DNA from: Lachnospiraceae bacterium UBA1066 | GTDB lineage: Bacteria > Bacillota > Clostridia > Lachnospirales > Lachnospiraceae | Direction: 5' to 3' | Length of the DNA: 41,357 nucleotides | NCBI GenBank assembly: GCA_002316215.1 | Contig: DCDB01000107.1 | Coordinates: 1-41,357 of the forward strand | Shown: one piece after another, positions 16,247 to 25,262 of the stretch | Position numbering within the stretch: position 1 is the first letter of the stretch | Layout of the letters: each line of letters starts with the position of its first letter | Program-made: the position numbers and the translations under genes | The notes under the pieces: generated by a model | What the model saw: only the letters and a program-made list of their open reading frames with translations | What the model was told of the DNA's origin: nothing | The model's database searches: none

Positions 16247-17920
16247 ATGAAAATGAACGGTTCAGAAATCGTTATTGCCTGTCTTAAGGAGCAGGGCGTC
16301 GACACGGTGTTCGGCTATCCCGGCGGAACAATTCTAAATATTTACGATGCACTCTATAAGCACAAGGAAATAAAGCATATTCTCACATCGCATGAGCAGG
16401 GCGCGGCGCATGCGGCAGACGGATATGCGCGTGCTACCGGCAAAGTAGGCGTCTGCATGGCCACCTCGGGTCCCGGGGCTACCAACCTTGTCACGGGGAT
16501 AGCGACAGCCTACATGGACTCTGTTCCGATTGTTGCTTTTACCTGCAATGTCGGCATTTCACTTCTCGGGAAAGACAGTTTCCAGGAAGTTGATATTGCC
16601 GGAATTACAATGCCGATCACAAAATACAGCGTCATCGTTAAGGATGTAAATGATCTTGCCGATACGATCCGGAAAGCGTTCAGAGTCGCAAAAAGCGGAC
16701 GTCCGGGTCCCGTCCTTGTTGATATCACCAAAGATGTTACGTCGAATGAGGCTGAATTTACGCCCGAAGTGCCGGAAGCAATCCTGCCGCGTACAGATAC
16801 CATCAAAGAAGAAGATCTTAAGAAAGCTGCCGGGATGATCAACGCTGCCAGGAAGCCGGTGCTTTTCGTCGGAGGAGGTGCCGTCATAGCCGGTGCTTCG
16901 AAACTCATTTATGAACTGGCTCACAAGGCAGGCATCCCTGTCTGCGATACACTCATGGGAAAGGGAGCTTTCCCCGGAACAGACAGCCTTTATATGGGCA
17001 TGCTCGGAATGCACGGCACGAAAACAAGCAACCGTGCTGTCAGTAAATGCGATCTTTTAATTGCCGCAGGGACGCGCTTTTCGGACCGTGATACAGGAAA
17101 AACCAGTACCTTTGCATCTAATGCAAAGAAAGTCCAGTTTGATATCGATCCTGCCGAGATAAATAAAAATGTAATTGTCGACTGCAGCGTTGTCGGAGAT
17201 CTTTCCGAAAGCCTGAAGCGCATCCTTCCGATGATAAATGAAGAGAAGCATACGGAATGGAACAGTGAAGTCGAGGCTTCGAAGGAAAAATTCCCTCTGA
17301 AATATGACGGGGATGCCCTGACCGGTCCGTATATCATCGAAGAACTTTATAAGGCCACAAACGGCGATGCCATTATCGTAACCGATGTCGGCCAGCATCA
17401 GATGTGGGCCGCTCAATATTACAAGTATAAGAATCCAAGGACGTTCCTTACCTCCGGCGGCCTCGGAACAATGGGCTACGGGCTTGGCGCTGCGATCGGG
17501 GCAAAAACGGCGTTCCCGGATAAAACCGTTGTCAACATCGGCGGTGACGGCTGTTTCCGTATGAATATGAATGAAATCATCACAGCGGTACGGAGCGGGA
17601 CCAATGTCATTGAAATCGTGATGAATAACCATGTTCTCGGAATGGTGAGGCAGTGGCAGCATCTTTTCTACGGGGAAAGATATTCACATACAATCCTGGA
17701 CGACGGCCTTGATTTTGTCAAGCTGGCAGAGGCCATGGGAGCTCTGGGACTTAGGATAACGAAGAAAGAGGAAACGGACGAAGTCCTGAAAAAGGCACTT
17801 GCTGCCGGACGTCCGGTCGTGATTGACTGCCAGATTGATAAAGACGAGATGGTTTTCCCGATGTCACCTGCAGGAAAACCGATTGAAGACGCATTTGACC
17901 AGGATGATATTCAGCTTTAA
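16247..17920 (+). CDS. ilvB: Acetolactate synthase, large (catalytic) subunit
   Basis: Thiamine-diphosphate enzyme that condenses pyruvate with pyruvate or 2-oxobutanoate in the first common step of valine and isoleucine synthesis. The 557 residues are the usual length. Glu50 in the TSHEQGAAHAADGYARATG segment is the cofactor-activating glutamate. The TPP-binding GGDGCFRMNMNEI motif starts near residue 431, and VLGMVRQWQHLFYGERYS is typical of anabolic enzymes. The ribosome binding site is GAGGAG. No regulatory subunit ilvN or ilvH lies next to it, nor does ilvC. The 2-oxobutanoate it uses could be supplied by the ilvA gene at 5498. Confidence 0.95.
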   Translation: MKMNGSEIVIACLKEQGVDTVFGYPGGTILNIYDALYKHKEIKHILTSHEQGAAHAADGYARATGKVGVCMATSGPGATNLVTGIATAYMDSVPIVAFTCNVGISLLGKDSFQEVDIAGITMPITKYSVIVKDVNDLADTIRKAFRVAKSGRPGPVLVDITKDVTSNEAEFTPEVPEAILPRTDTIKEEDLKKAAGMINAARKPVLFVGGGAVIAGASKLIYELAHKAGIPVCDTLMGKGAFPGTDSLYMGMLGMHGTKTSNRAVSKCDLLIAAGTRFSDRDTGKTSTFASNAKKVQFDIDPAEINKNVIVDCSVVGDLSESLKRILPMINEEKHTEWNSEVEASKEKFPLKYDGDALTGPYIIEELYKATNGDAIIVTDVGQHQMWAAQYYKYKNPRTFLTSGGLGTMGYGLGAAIGAKTAFPDKTVVNIGGDGCFRMNMNEIITAVRSGTNVIEIVMNNHVLGMVRQWQHLFYGERYSHTILDDGLDFVKLAEAMGALGLRITKKEETDEVLKKALAAGRPVVIDCQIDKDEMVFPMSPAGKPIEDAFDQDDIQL

Positions 17921-17985
17921 TGGCGGTACTGATCTGCTTTCATTTGAGGCGGATCTGAAAAAATATAAAATACGAGGAGAAAAAA

Positions 17986-19146
17986 ATGTTTACTTACAGC
18001 TGCTTAAATCCAATTGCATCAGTCGGAACAGAGAATTTTACAGAGAATTATAAAAAGATTGATACAAATGACGCGGATGCCATTCTCGTCCGGAGCGCAT
18101 CAATGAAGGAGATGGAATTTTCCGAAAATCTCAAAACGATTGCCAGAGCCGGTGCAGGCGTCAATAATATTCCTCTTGATAAATGTTCGGAACAGGGAAT
18201 TGTTGTTTTCAATACGCCGGGCGCCAATGCAAACGGAGTAAAAGAGCTGGTAATCGCCGGCATGCTTCTGGCCTCCCGCGACATTGTCGGAGGAATTGAG
18301 TGGCTTGAACGCCAGGAAAATACGGCGGATCTTGCAAAAGTAGTTGAAAAGCAGAAGAAGCAGTTTGCCGGAAATGAAATCAGCGGCAAGAAACTCGGTA
18401 TCATCGGACTTGGCGCCATCGGCGTCATGGTTGCCAATGCCGCAACACATCTTGGAATGGAAGTTTACGGCTATGATCCGTATATTTCCGTTAATGCAGC
18501 CTGGAACCTTTCAAGGACAATTAAGCACGTAACAGATCTTAATGAAATTTATCAGGACTGTGATTACATTACCGTCCATGTTCCCCTTACAGATGAGACA
18601 CGGGGAATGATCGGTAAAGAAGCTATTGGGAAAATGAAAGACGGGGTCGTGATTCTCAATTTCGCAAGAGATCCGCTTGTCGATGAAAAGGCTCTGATTG
18701 ACGGACTGGAATCCGGTAAGATAAAGAAATATGTTACCGACTTCGTAACTCCGGCTGTAGCAAATGCAAAGAATACACTGGTAACGCCGCATCTTGGCGC
18801 CTCCACCGAAGAGTCCGAAGATAATTGCGCCGTTATGGCGGTCAAAGAAGTCATGGATTTTCTTGAAAACGGCAATATTAAGAATTCCGTCAATTATCCG
18901 GCCTGCGATATGGGCGAATGCCAGTCGGAAGGCAGGATTGCCATCAACCATAAGAATGTCCCGAATATGATTGCCCAGTTTACGAAAGTACTCGGCGATG
19001 CCAACGTGAACATTACAGACTTTGCAAATAAGAGCCGCGGAAATTATGCCTACAGCATCATGGATACCGATACCAATGTAAGTGAAGACGTTGCCAGACA
19101 GCTTATGGCCATCGACGGCGTCCTCAAAGTAAGAATTATAAAGTGA
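17986..19146 (+). CDS. serA: D-3-phosphoglycerate dehydrogenase
   Basis: First step of serine synthesis, oxidising 3-phosphoglycerate with NAD. The 386-residue product is the short clostridial type. The Rossmann motif GIIGLGAIG is near residue 140, the catalytic His falls in LVTPHLGAS near 268, and an ACT domain occupies about 325-386 (NVPNMIAQFTKVLGDANVNI). The ribosome binding site ACGAGGAG is well spaced. serC and serB are absent. It follows ilvB by 65 bp and may share its transcript. Serine also feeds pyruvate by deamination, which could explain the company, but that is inference. Confidence 0.93.
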   Translation: MFTYSCLNPIASVGTENFTENYKKIDTNDADAILVRSASMKEMEFSENLKTIARAGAGVNNIPLDKCSEQGIVVFNTPGANANGVKELVIAGMLLASRDIVGGIEWLERQENTADLAKVVEKQKKQFAGNEISGKKLGIIGLGAIGVMVANAATHLGMEVYGYDPYISVNAAWNLSRTIKHVTDLNEIYQDCDYITVHVPLTDETRGMIGKEAIGKMKDGVVILNFARDPLVDEKALIDGLESGKIKKYVTDFVTPAVANAKNTLVTPHLGASTEESEDNCAVMAVKEVMDFLENGNIKNSVNYPACDMGECQSEGRIAINHKNVPNMIAQFTKVLGDANVNITDFANKSRGNYAYSIMDTDTNVSEDVARQLMAIDGVLKVRIIK

Positions 19147-19156
19147 CATAATGTAA

Positions 19157-19210
19157 GCGTCAAAAGTCAAAAGTTATTCCTGAAGGCAGGTGACTTTTGA
19201 CTTTTGGCGT
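19157..19210 (+). repeat. Palindromic repeat after serA (possible terminator)
   Basis: A long hairpin: the arm GCGTCAAAAGTCAAAAGT (19157-19174) pairs with a nearly complementary arm at 19193-19209, and an inner CCTG/CAGG stem sits in the loop. It shares its arms and core with the copies at 41138 and 41308, in opposite orientation. It lies directly after serA and may act as a terminator, although the T tracts are interrupted. Confidence 0.75.
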
Positions 19211-19257
19211 ACGAAGACATGAGGTGGTTTTCTTCATCTTAAGAAACGGAGGGTCAG

Positions 19258-21369
19258 ATGAAAGACAAAGCATATGATTACATGGATTGGCCCGGAATAG
19301 AGGGCATATTGTATTCGGATGAAAAAAATCCGAAAAAAGTGCTTTCCCCCAGGCAGGTCAAAGAGGGCGTTATCTACCAATGCTTTGTGCCGGGAGCAAA
19401 AAAAGCAGTCCTGAAGCTTAAGGAAACAAACAGGGAATATCCTATGCAGGCGGAAGATGCTGCAGGATATTTTGCCTGTCTGGTTCCGGGGAAGAAGGTT
19501 CTGCCCCATACTTTTATTGTTGACGAGGCTGAAACAGGCGATCCTTACGCTTTTGCCAATCAGATCACTCAGGAAGAAGAAAGCCGCTTTGATGCAGGAA
19601 TCTGCTATGACATTTACAAAAAGCTCGGCGCGCATCCGGAGGAAATAGACGGTGAAAAGGGTATCTTTTTTGCTCTGTGGGCACCGAATGCTATCCGGGC
19701 CAGCGTGGTGGGTGATTTTAATTCCTGGGACGGCCGGCGCTATCCTATGGAATACCATGAAGATTCCGGTATTTATGAACTTTTTATACCGGAACTAACT
19801 GCCGGTATTAAGTACAAATTTGAAATGAAACTTGCGACCGGACTTACCTATACCCGTCCGGATCCCTATGGAAACCAGTTCCTCCCGGAAGAAAACTGCG
19901 CTTCCTGCGCTGCGGATCTTTCTTATCACTGGCATGACCGTCCTTATTTGACAGAACGGAGGAAGAATACAGATTTTTCGGATAAACCGATGTCAATATT
20001 CGAATGCAGCCTTTCTGCTTTCGGGACTTTTTCCGAAGGCGAGGTAAGAGACTACCGGACACTGGCGGATAAAATCACGGCTTATGCCTCCGAAATGGGA
20101 TATACGCATATTGAACTTATGCCGGTCATGGAGTATCCGGACGAGAAATCGAACGGCTACCAGACCGCCGGCTATTTTGCGCCTACGTCGCGTTTTGGGA
20201 AACCGGCGGATTTCAAATATTTTATTGATCATGCCCATATGGCGGGACTGGGCGTTCTGCTTGACTGGACGCCTGCACAGTTTTCATCCGATCCGGACTG
20301 GCTTGCTTTCTTTGACGGCACCTGTCTTTATGAGCACCTCGATCCCAGGCAGGGAATCCATCCTATGTGGGGCAGCCGGCTGTATAATTACGGAAGGCCT
20401 CAGGTACGGAATTTTCTCATTTCAAATGCGATTTTCTGGATGAAGGAATACCATGCAGACGGGCTTCGGATGGACGGCTGCTCTTCGATGCTGCGCCTCG
20501 ATTACGGACGTGCAAACGGAGAATGGATACCGAATATTTACGGTTCTTATGAAAACCTGGACGGAATTGAATTTTTGAAGCATCTGAATTCTGTATTTAA
20601 GAAGAATTTTCCGGAAGGCATTCTTATAATGGAAGAGGATGTCGACTGGCCGGATACGACCGGGGCGCTGGATGACGGTCACCTGGGCTTCGACTTTAAA
20701 TGGAATCTTCATTTTACGCAGGATATGCTGCATTATCTTTCGATGACTCCGGAGGAACGGGTTAAGAGTCATGAAATTCTTATGCTCGGCATGCTTCACC
20801 ATTATCTGGAGCATTACATTATCAGCCTTTCCCGCGGCATCGGAATGTTTGACGGCGAAAAACTGAGAGCAGATGTTTACGGAAGCAAGCCTGAGAAAGA
20901 TGCTTCTTTAAGATGCGCCTATGCCTACCTTTTTGCGCATCCCGGAAAAAAGCTGCTTACGGACCGTGAAACTTTTTCTGACGGCTTTTTCAGTGTCCTT
21001 TTGGGACTTTATAAAAATGAAAAAGCTTTTTATGAGCTTGACTACGATGAATCAGGATTCGAATGGATTAATATGACGGATGACGTCAACTGTGTCCTGA
21101 CTTTTATGAGAAAAGCAGGCGATCCGAAAGATATTATCATCGCCGCCTGCAATTTTTCCGAAAAAAAGTTTGACCGCTATTGCATCGGAGTCCCTTTTGA
21201 GGGAAAATATAAAGAGATTTTTAATACGGATGGAGCGGGATACGGCGGAAGCGGTTTTGTTAATCCGCGCGCCAGGATTTCCGCAAAGCAGGAATGCGAT
21301 GAGCGGGAAAACAGCATTGCAATCAGGCTTGCTCCGCTGTCTGTCTCGTTTTTTAAGTATCAGCATTAA
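19258..21369 (+). CDS. GH13 branching-enzyme homologue with altered active site
   Basis: Related across its length to 1,4-alpha-glucan branching enzyme (GlgB); 703 residues. An N-terminal extra domain (about 10-125) precedes a CBM48-like module (WAPNAIRASVVGDFNSWDG, 141-159) and a GH13 barrel with YQTAGYFAPTSRFG (301-314) and YEHLDPRQGIHPMWG (358-372). The nucleophile position D406 (GLRMDG) and the acid/base region MEED (458-461) are kept. Region I reads DWTPAQF, with Gln341 where a His is expected. Region IV reads SLSRGIG (523-529) where PLSHDEV is expected, so the third catalytic Asp and its His are missing. It may be catalytically dead or have a changed role. Start: GGAGGG at 19248-19253. 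mscS follows after 20 bp. Confidence 0.85.
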   Translation: MKDKAYDYMDWPGIEGILYSDEKNPKKVLSPRQVKEGVIYQCFVPGAKKAVLKLKETNREYPMQAEDAAGYFACLVPGKKVLPHTFIVDEAETGDPYAFANQITQEEESRFDAGICYDIYKKLGAHPEEIDGEKGIFFALWAPNAIRASVVGDFNSWDGRRYPMEYHEDSGIYELFIPELTAGIKYKFEMKLATGLTYTRPDPYGNQFLPEENCASCAADLSYHWHDRPYLTERRKNTDFSDKPMSIFECSLSAFGTFSEGEVRDYRTLADKITAYASEMGYTHIELMPVMEYPDEKSNGYQTAGYFAPTSRFGKPADFKYFIDHAHMAGLGVLLDWTPAQFSSDPDWLAFFDGTCLYEHLDPRQGIHPMWGSRLYNYGRPQVRNFLISNAIFWMKEYHADGLRMDGCSSMLRLDYGRANGEWIPNIYGSYENLDGIEFLKHLNSVFKKNFPEGILIMEEDVDWPDTTGALDDGHLGFDFKWNLHFTQDMLHYLSMTPEERVKSHEILMLGMLHHYLEHYIISLSRGIGMFDGEKLRADVYGSKPEKDASLRCAYAYLFAHPGKKLLTDRETFSDGFFSVLLGLYKNEKAFYELDYDESGFEWINMTDDVNCVLTFMRKAGDPKDIIIAACNFSEKKFDRYCIGVPFEGKYKEIFNTDGAGYGGSGFVNPRARISAKQECDERENSIAIRLAPLSVSFFKYQH

Positions 21370-21389
21370 GTTCTTGACACGGGAGAAGA

Positions 21390-22253
21390 ATGAACGCAGC
21401 CGAACATTTAAGTAACTATTTCAGCACCAGCCTGCCGCAGATATCAAAGTTCATGATAAACGCGGGCATCGCCGCACTGGTTTTTTTTATAGGCTGCAAA
21501 GTCATTAACAGCCTGACAAAATTTTTTACCGGACGGCTGCAGAAACGCGGAGCCGATATCGGAACGACAGCTTATCTTGCGTCCTTTGTGCGCGTGATCG
21601 GCAAGATCCTTCTTGCGGTTGTGCTTTTAGGACAGCTGGGCGTCAAGGATGCGACGATTGTCGCTGCTTTGGGCTCCGTCGGTGTAGGGCTGGGTCTGGC
21701 GCTTCAGGGCGGAATGGCCAATTTTGCCGGCGGCCTCATTATTCTGCTTCTCAAGCCTTTCGCAGTAGGTGACTATATTATTGAAGTCAGTGAGAAGAAC
21801 GAAGGCACGGTTAAAAAGATTGATATGTTCTATACGACTCTCAGAACCGTTGACAACCGCAAAATCGTTATTCCGAACAAACAGCTGACAGATGCTTCGG
21901 TCATCAACGTTACGGCTACCGGAAAAAGAATGCTGGCTGTCAATATAGGCATTTCCTATACGGATGATATTGATAAAGCCAGGAATATCCTGGAAGAGAT
22001 ATGCAAAAATGATCCGAAAGTCATCCAGGACCGGAACATTAATATCCATGTAGACGAGCTTGCCGACAGCAGTGTTAAACTCGGCATACAGGTGTGGACG
22101 GATACGGATAATTATTTTCCGCTGAAATGGAGCCTGAATGAGAGCATTAAAAAGGCATTTGATCAGGCGGGTATTTCCATACCTTACAGCCAGATGGATG
22201 TTCATCTTTTCGAAAATGGAAAAAGAAGTGCAGTAAAGGGATATGAAGAATGA
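21390..22253 (+). CDS. mscS: Small-conductance mechanosensitive channel (MscS family)
   Basis: Membrane channel that opens under tension and releases solutes during osmotic downshock. The 287 residues have three predicted membrane helices: about 22-42, 68-85, and the pore helix with Gly/Ala packing near 90-125 (GSVGVGLGLALQGGMANFAGG). The beta domain with VVGDYI-like and TTLRTVDNRKIVIPN segments follows, then a cytoplasmic alpha/beta domain. The start has GGGAGAAG upstream. Its stop overlaps the next start as ATGA, so translation of the two is probably coupled. Confidence 0.93.
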   Translation: MNAAEHLSNYFSTSLPQISKFMINAGIAALVFFIGCKVINSLTKFFTGRLQKRGADIGTTAYLASFVRVIGKILLAVVLLGQLGVKDATIVAALGSVGVGLGLALQGGMANFAGGLIILLLKPFAVGDYIIEVSEKNEGTVKKIDMFYTTLRTVDNRKIVIPNKQLTDASVINVTATGKRMLAVNIGISYTDDIDKARNILEEICKNDPKVIQDRNINIHVDELADSSVKLGIQVWTDTDNYFPLKWSLNESIKKAFDQAGISIPYSQMDVHLFENGKRSAVKGYEE

Positions 22254-23299
22254 AAAAGATCTTGCTGTCAGCTGCTGTAGCTGCAATGCTGGCTTTAATG
22301 GCTGTAGGCTGCGGTGTACGGCATGTGACGAAAGAAAACACGGAATCCGGGGAATCTGTTTCTGCTTCTGCAGCAAAGTATGCCATCATAACCAAGCAGA
22401 AGGATAATGCCTACAATGAGAAAATTATCTCGGGTTTTCAATCCGTTATGGAAAGCACGGGGAATACCTGCGTTGTCGGGGAACCTTCAAAGGGAACAGC
22501 TGCAGAACAGATCAAGATGGTCAATGATTTTATAAGTGAGAAGGTTTCCTGCATCGCTATTGCACCGGAAGATGCAGATGCTCTTTCGGATTGTTTAAAA
22601 AGTGCGATGAAAAGCGGTATCGATGTCTGTTCTTTCGATACACCGGCGCTTTCGGACAGCAGGGAGCTTTTCATCAACCAGGCCGGAACGAATCAGATCG
22701 CCCTGACGCTCATGGATGCCGTCCTGGATATTTCAGGCGGAAAAGGTTCCTGGGCTATTTTGTCTGCATCATCGACAGCCTCCAATCAGAATGAATGGAT
22801 CAGCAGCATGAAACAGACTATGAAGGATGCGAAGTATAAGGATCTGCAGCTTGTTGAAATTGCTTACGGGGACGATGCCTATCAGAAGTCATATAATCAG
22901 ACAAAGTCTCTCCTTCAGTCATACCCGGATCTCAAGGTGATCTGCGCGCCCACAACGGTCGGCATGAAAGCTGCCGCTAATGCGATAACGGACACCGGAT
23001 CGAAAGTTAAGCTTACAGGGCTCGGTCTCCCCTCGGAAATGGCTGATTTTATCGGCAGCGGCAAATGCTGCCCCTATATGTATTTGTGGAATCCGCTGAA
23101 TCTGGGGCGTGTTACGGCTTATGTTTCCGTAGCGCTGGACGAAGGCAGTATCACAGGAGATGTAGGGGAGGAATTCAAGGCAGGCGATATGGGAGCTTTC
23201 AAGGTCACCAAAGCATCGGACGGCGGAACGGAAGTCATTGTCGGCTATCCATTTAAATTTTCAGCGGATAACATTGATGACTGGAAGGAAATATATTAA
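22250..23299 (+). CDS. Lipoprotein substrate-binding protein, sugar/AI-2 (RbsB/RhaS-like) family
   Basis: Extracellular binding protein of the ABC-transporter periplasmic-binding-protein type I fold, 349 residues. The signal peptide ends at a lipobox-like LMAVGC with Cys21 as the lipidation site. The fold is recognised from AIITKQKDNAYNEKIISGF, CIAIAPEDADALSDCLKSA, and LTGLGLPSEM with PYMYLWNPLNLGRV, which resembles rhamnose and AI-2 binders. Its ATG overlaps the mscS stop by 4 bp. No permease or ATPase gene is nearby, so either the transporter is elsewhere or the protein senses or scavenges without its own transporter. The ligand is unknown. Confidence 0.83.
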   Translation: MKKILLSAAVAAMLALMAVGCGVRHVTKENTESGESVSASAAKYAIITKQKDNAYNEKIISGFQSVMESTGNTCVVGEPSKGTAAEQIKMVNDFISEKVSCIAIAPEDADALSDCLKSAMKSGIDVCSFDTPALSDSRELFINQAGTNQIALTLMDAVLDISGGKGSWAILSASSTASNQNEWISSMKQTMKDAKYKDLQLVEIAYGDDAYQKSYNQTKSLLQSYPDLKVICAPTTVGMKAAANAITDTGSKVKLTGLGLPSEMADFIGSGKCCPYMYLWNPLNLGRVTAYVSVALDEGSITGDVGEEFKAGDMGAFKVTKASDGGTEVIVGYPFKFSADNIDDWKEIY

Positions 23300-23404
23300 A
23301 GGTGTAGAATATAAAGCATACCGGATTGAAAAAATGATATGGCGATCCGTATGGGTTATTTGTGCATGGCGTAAAATTATCTTGCATAGCAAGGGGGAAG
23401 AACT

Positions 23405-24277
23405 ATGAGCAGCTCAAATGAAAAAGAACAGGCGCCGGTAGATGAAAGTTTGATTAAAAAGGTCAGGAACCTTACGATTCTTGCATCAGCGGTTTATTTT
23501 ATCCTGGGACTTACGATGTATCTCTGGCCGGATGAGATGTGGAGCCTTATAGCTATCATCCTCGGTATTATATCCCTGGTTCTTGGGATTGTGCGCCTGA
23601 TACTTTATTTTACGAAGGATCGTTTTGCGGCGATGATCGCCTATGATCTTGTGATCGGGATCCTTTTTACGGTTCTCGGTGTCCTGATTCTGATTTTCCA
23701 CGGCCAGGTCATGGATTATATAGCCGTTGTCTTCGGTATCTTCCTTTTGCTCGGAAGTATTATTAAAGTCCAGAATGCCATTGATCTTAACCGGATCGGC
23801 ATGAAGAAGTGGTGGATTGTCCTGATTTTTGCCGGCATGTCTATTGTTTTTGCAATTCTTCTAATCGTTAAACCGGATTTCATTAAGTCAATGCTGATGA
23901 AGATAACAGGCATTTTCCTTATGATTGACGGTCTGACAGGAATTGTGACGATTATTATCTATGCTTTCCGTTTCAGGAAATATAAAAAAGAACTGAAGCA
24001 GGCTTCGATGGAAGTCGTTGATGAAGCCCCGGAAGCGGTCGGTACAGAAGCCCAGAATTCCGGAACGGCGGAAGCTTCTTCGGATAATGAAGGCGCCGGC
24101 AGCACCGCGGAAGAAGAGACGGATGTCCCCTCTTCCGATATAACAGCAGCAGATGCCGCAGAAGATACAGCTGCCGCTGCCGACAGTATGCAGGCGGCAG
24201 GGCAGATGGCGGTTCCGCCGACTGCACCGATGGGAAATAATTTTGATCCGAATACCGGGCTCCCGATCAAAAAATAA
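23405..24277 (+). CDS. HdeD-family (DUF308) membrane protein with acidic tail
   Basis: Integral membrane protein of 290 residues. About six hydrophobic segments lie between residues 25 and 195 (such as LTILASAVYFILGLTMYLW and IAIILGIISLVLGIVRLIL), in the short-loop pattern of HdeD/DUF308 proteins. Residues from about 205 on form a long Ala/Glu/Asp-rich, probably disordered tail ending in PNTGLPIKK. The ribosome binding site AAGGGGGAAG is strong. The function is unknown; family members have been linked to acid stress in enterobacteria, which need not apply here. It probably forms its own unit, as 105 bp separate it from the gene before. Confidence 0.75.
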   Translation: MSSSNEKEQAPVDESLIKKVRNLTILASAVYFILGLTMYLWPDEMWSLIAIILGIISLVLGIVRLILYFTKDRFAAMIAYDLVIGILFTVLGVLILIFHGQVMDYIAVVFGIFLLLGSIIKVQNAIDLNRIGMKKWWIVLIFAGMSIVFAILLIVKPDFIKSMLMKITGIFLMIDGLTGIVTIIIYAFRFRKYKKELKQASMEVVDEAPEAVGTEAQNSGTAEASSDNEGAGSTAEEETDVPSSDITAADAAEDTAAAADSMQAAGQMAVPPTAPMGNNFDPNTGLPIKK

Positions 24278-24283
24278 TACATT

Positions 24284-24325
24284 CCTCATGTTTTCGTGCG
24301 CCGAAGTTAAAAAGGCTTTTCCGAA
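24284..24325 (+). repeat. Probable diverged copy of the palindromic repeat
   Basis: TTCCTCATGTTTTCGTGCG, then GTTAAAAAGGCTTTTCC and GGAAGGG, follows the same order as the exact sequence around 41282-41340 (TTCCTCATGTTTTTGCGCG, then GTCAAAAAGTTTTTCC and GGAAAC). The match is partial, so this is a tentative call. It lies between the HdeD-like gene and mrp. Confidence 0.45.
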
Positions 24326-24400
24326 GGAAGGGTACGTTTGGTCTTCTGGCGCTTGCATCACAGCAACGAATATAAAAAAATCAGATTGGAGTTAAACAAC

Positions 24401-25216
24401 ATGGCTGAAGAATGTACGCATGACTGCAAAACCTGCAGCGAGAATTGTGAGAGCAGGGATCCAAAAAGTATGATTGAAGCTCCGAATGCCAACTCGGAGA
24501 TCGGAAAGGTAATAGGGATAGTAAGCGGAAAAGGGGGTGTCGGGAAATCCCTTATGACATCTCTGCTGGCCGTTGCCGCAGTAAGAAACGGAAAGAAAGC
24601 AGGTATCCTGGATGCTGATATCACGGGACCGTCGATTCCGCGTATGTTCGGTATTGACGAGATGGTGAAGGGTACTTCTTTCGGAATTATACCGGCAGAA
24701 ACAAAAACCGGGATTGCTGTCATGTCCACAAATCTTATTCTGGACAGCAAAGAAGATCCCGTTATCTGGAGAGGCCCCATTATTGCAGGAGCCGTTAAAC
24801 AGTTCTGGACGGATGTCTGCTGGGGAAAACTCGATTATCTCTTTGTCGATATGCCTCCGGGAACTGGTGATGTACCGCTTACGGTGTTCCAGTCGCTTCC
24901 TGTAGACGGCATTATTATTGTCACGTCACCGCAGGAGCTTGTTTCCATGATTGTCGAAAAAGCTGTCCGCATGGCAGAAAAGATGAATATCCCGGTACTG
25001 GGTGTTGCAGAAAACATGAGTTATGTTACCTGCCCGGACTGCGGAAAGAAGATTTATCTGTTCGGAGAGGGAAAGACATCTGAGATTGCGGGTAAGCACG
25101 GAATTCCAAAAACTATTTCCATGCCGGTGATGCCTGATCTGGCGCAGCTTTGCGATGACGGAAAAATCGAAGATGCGTCGGACGAAGTAGTGAAGAATGT
25201 TGAGGGCCTGCTGTAA
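24401..25216 (+). CDS. mrp: Mrp/NBP35-family iron-sulfur carrier ATPase
   Basis: P-loop ATPase thought to bind and transfer iron-sulfur clusters to client proteins. Starting at ATG 24401 (ribosome binding site TTGGAGTT), it is 271 residues and begins MAEECTHDCKTCSENC. The N-terminal cysteines are C5, C9, C12 and C16. The P-loop GKGGVGKS is at 43-50, DADITGPSIPRMFG follows, then FVDMPPGTGD, and a CPDC pair at about 211-214. An upstream extension in frame to 24338 crosses repeat-like sequence and is not believed. The iron-sulfur enzymes encoded here (IlvD, the activase, the xanthine dehydrogenase subunit) are possible clients, by inference only. Confidence 0.92.
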   Translation: MAEECTHDCKTCSENCESRDPKSMIEAPNANSEIGKVIGIVSGKGGVGKSLMTSLLAVAAVRNGKKAGILDADITGPSIPRMFGIDEMVKGTSFGIIPAETKTGIAVMSTNLILDSKEDPVIWRGPIIAGAVKQFWTDVCWGKLDYLFVDMPPGTGDVPLTVFQSLPVDGIIIVTSPQELVSMIVEKAVRMAEKMNIPVLGVAENMSYVTCPDCGKKIYLFGEGKTSEIAGKHGIPKTISMPVMPDLAQLCDDGKIEDASDEVVKNVEGLL

Positions 25217-25262
25217 ATATATTCCGGCGGCTGCAGGAATGCCGTAAGCAAGGGGAAAAGTA

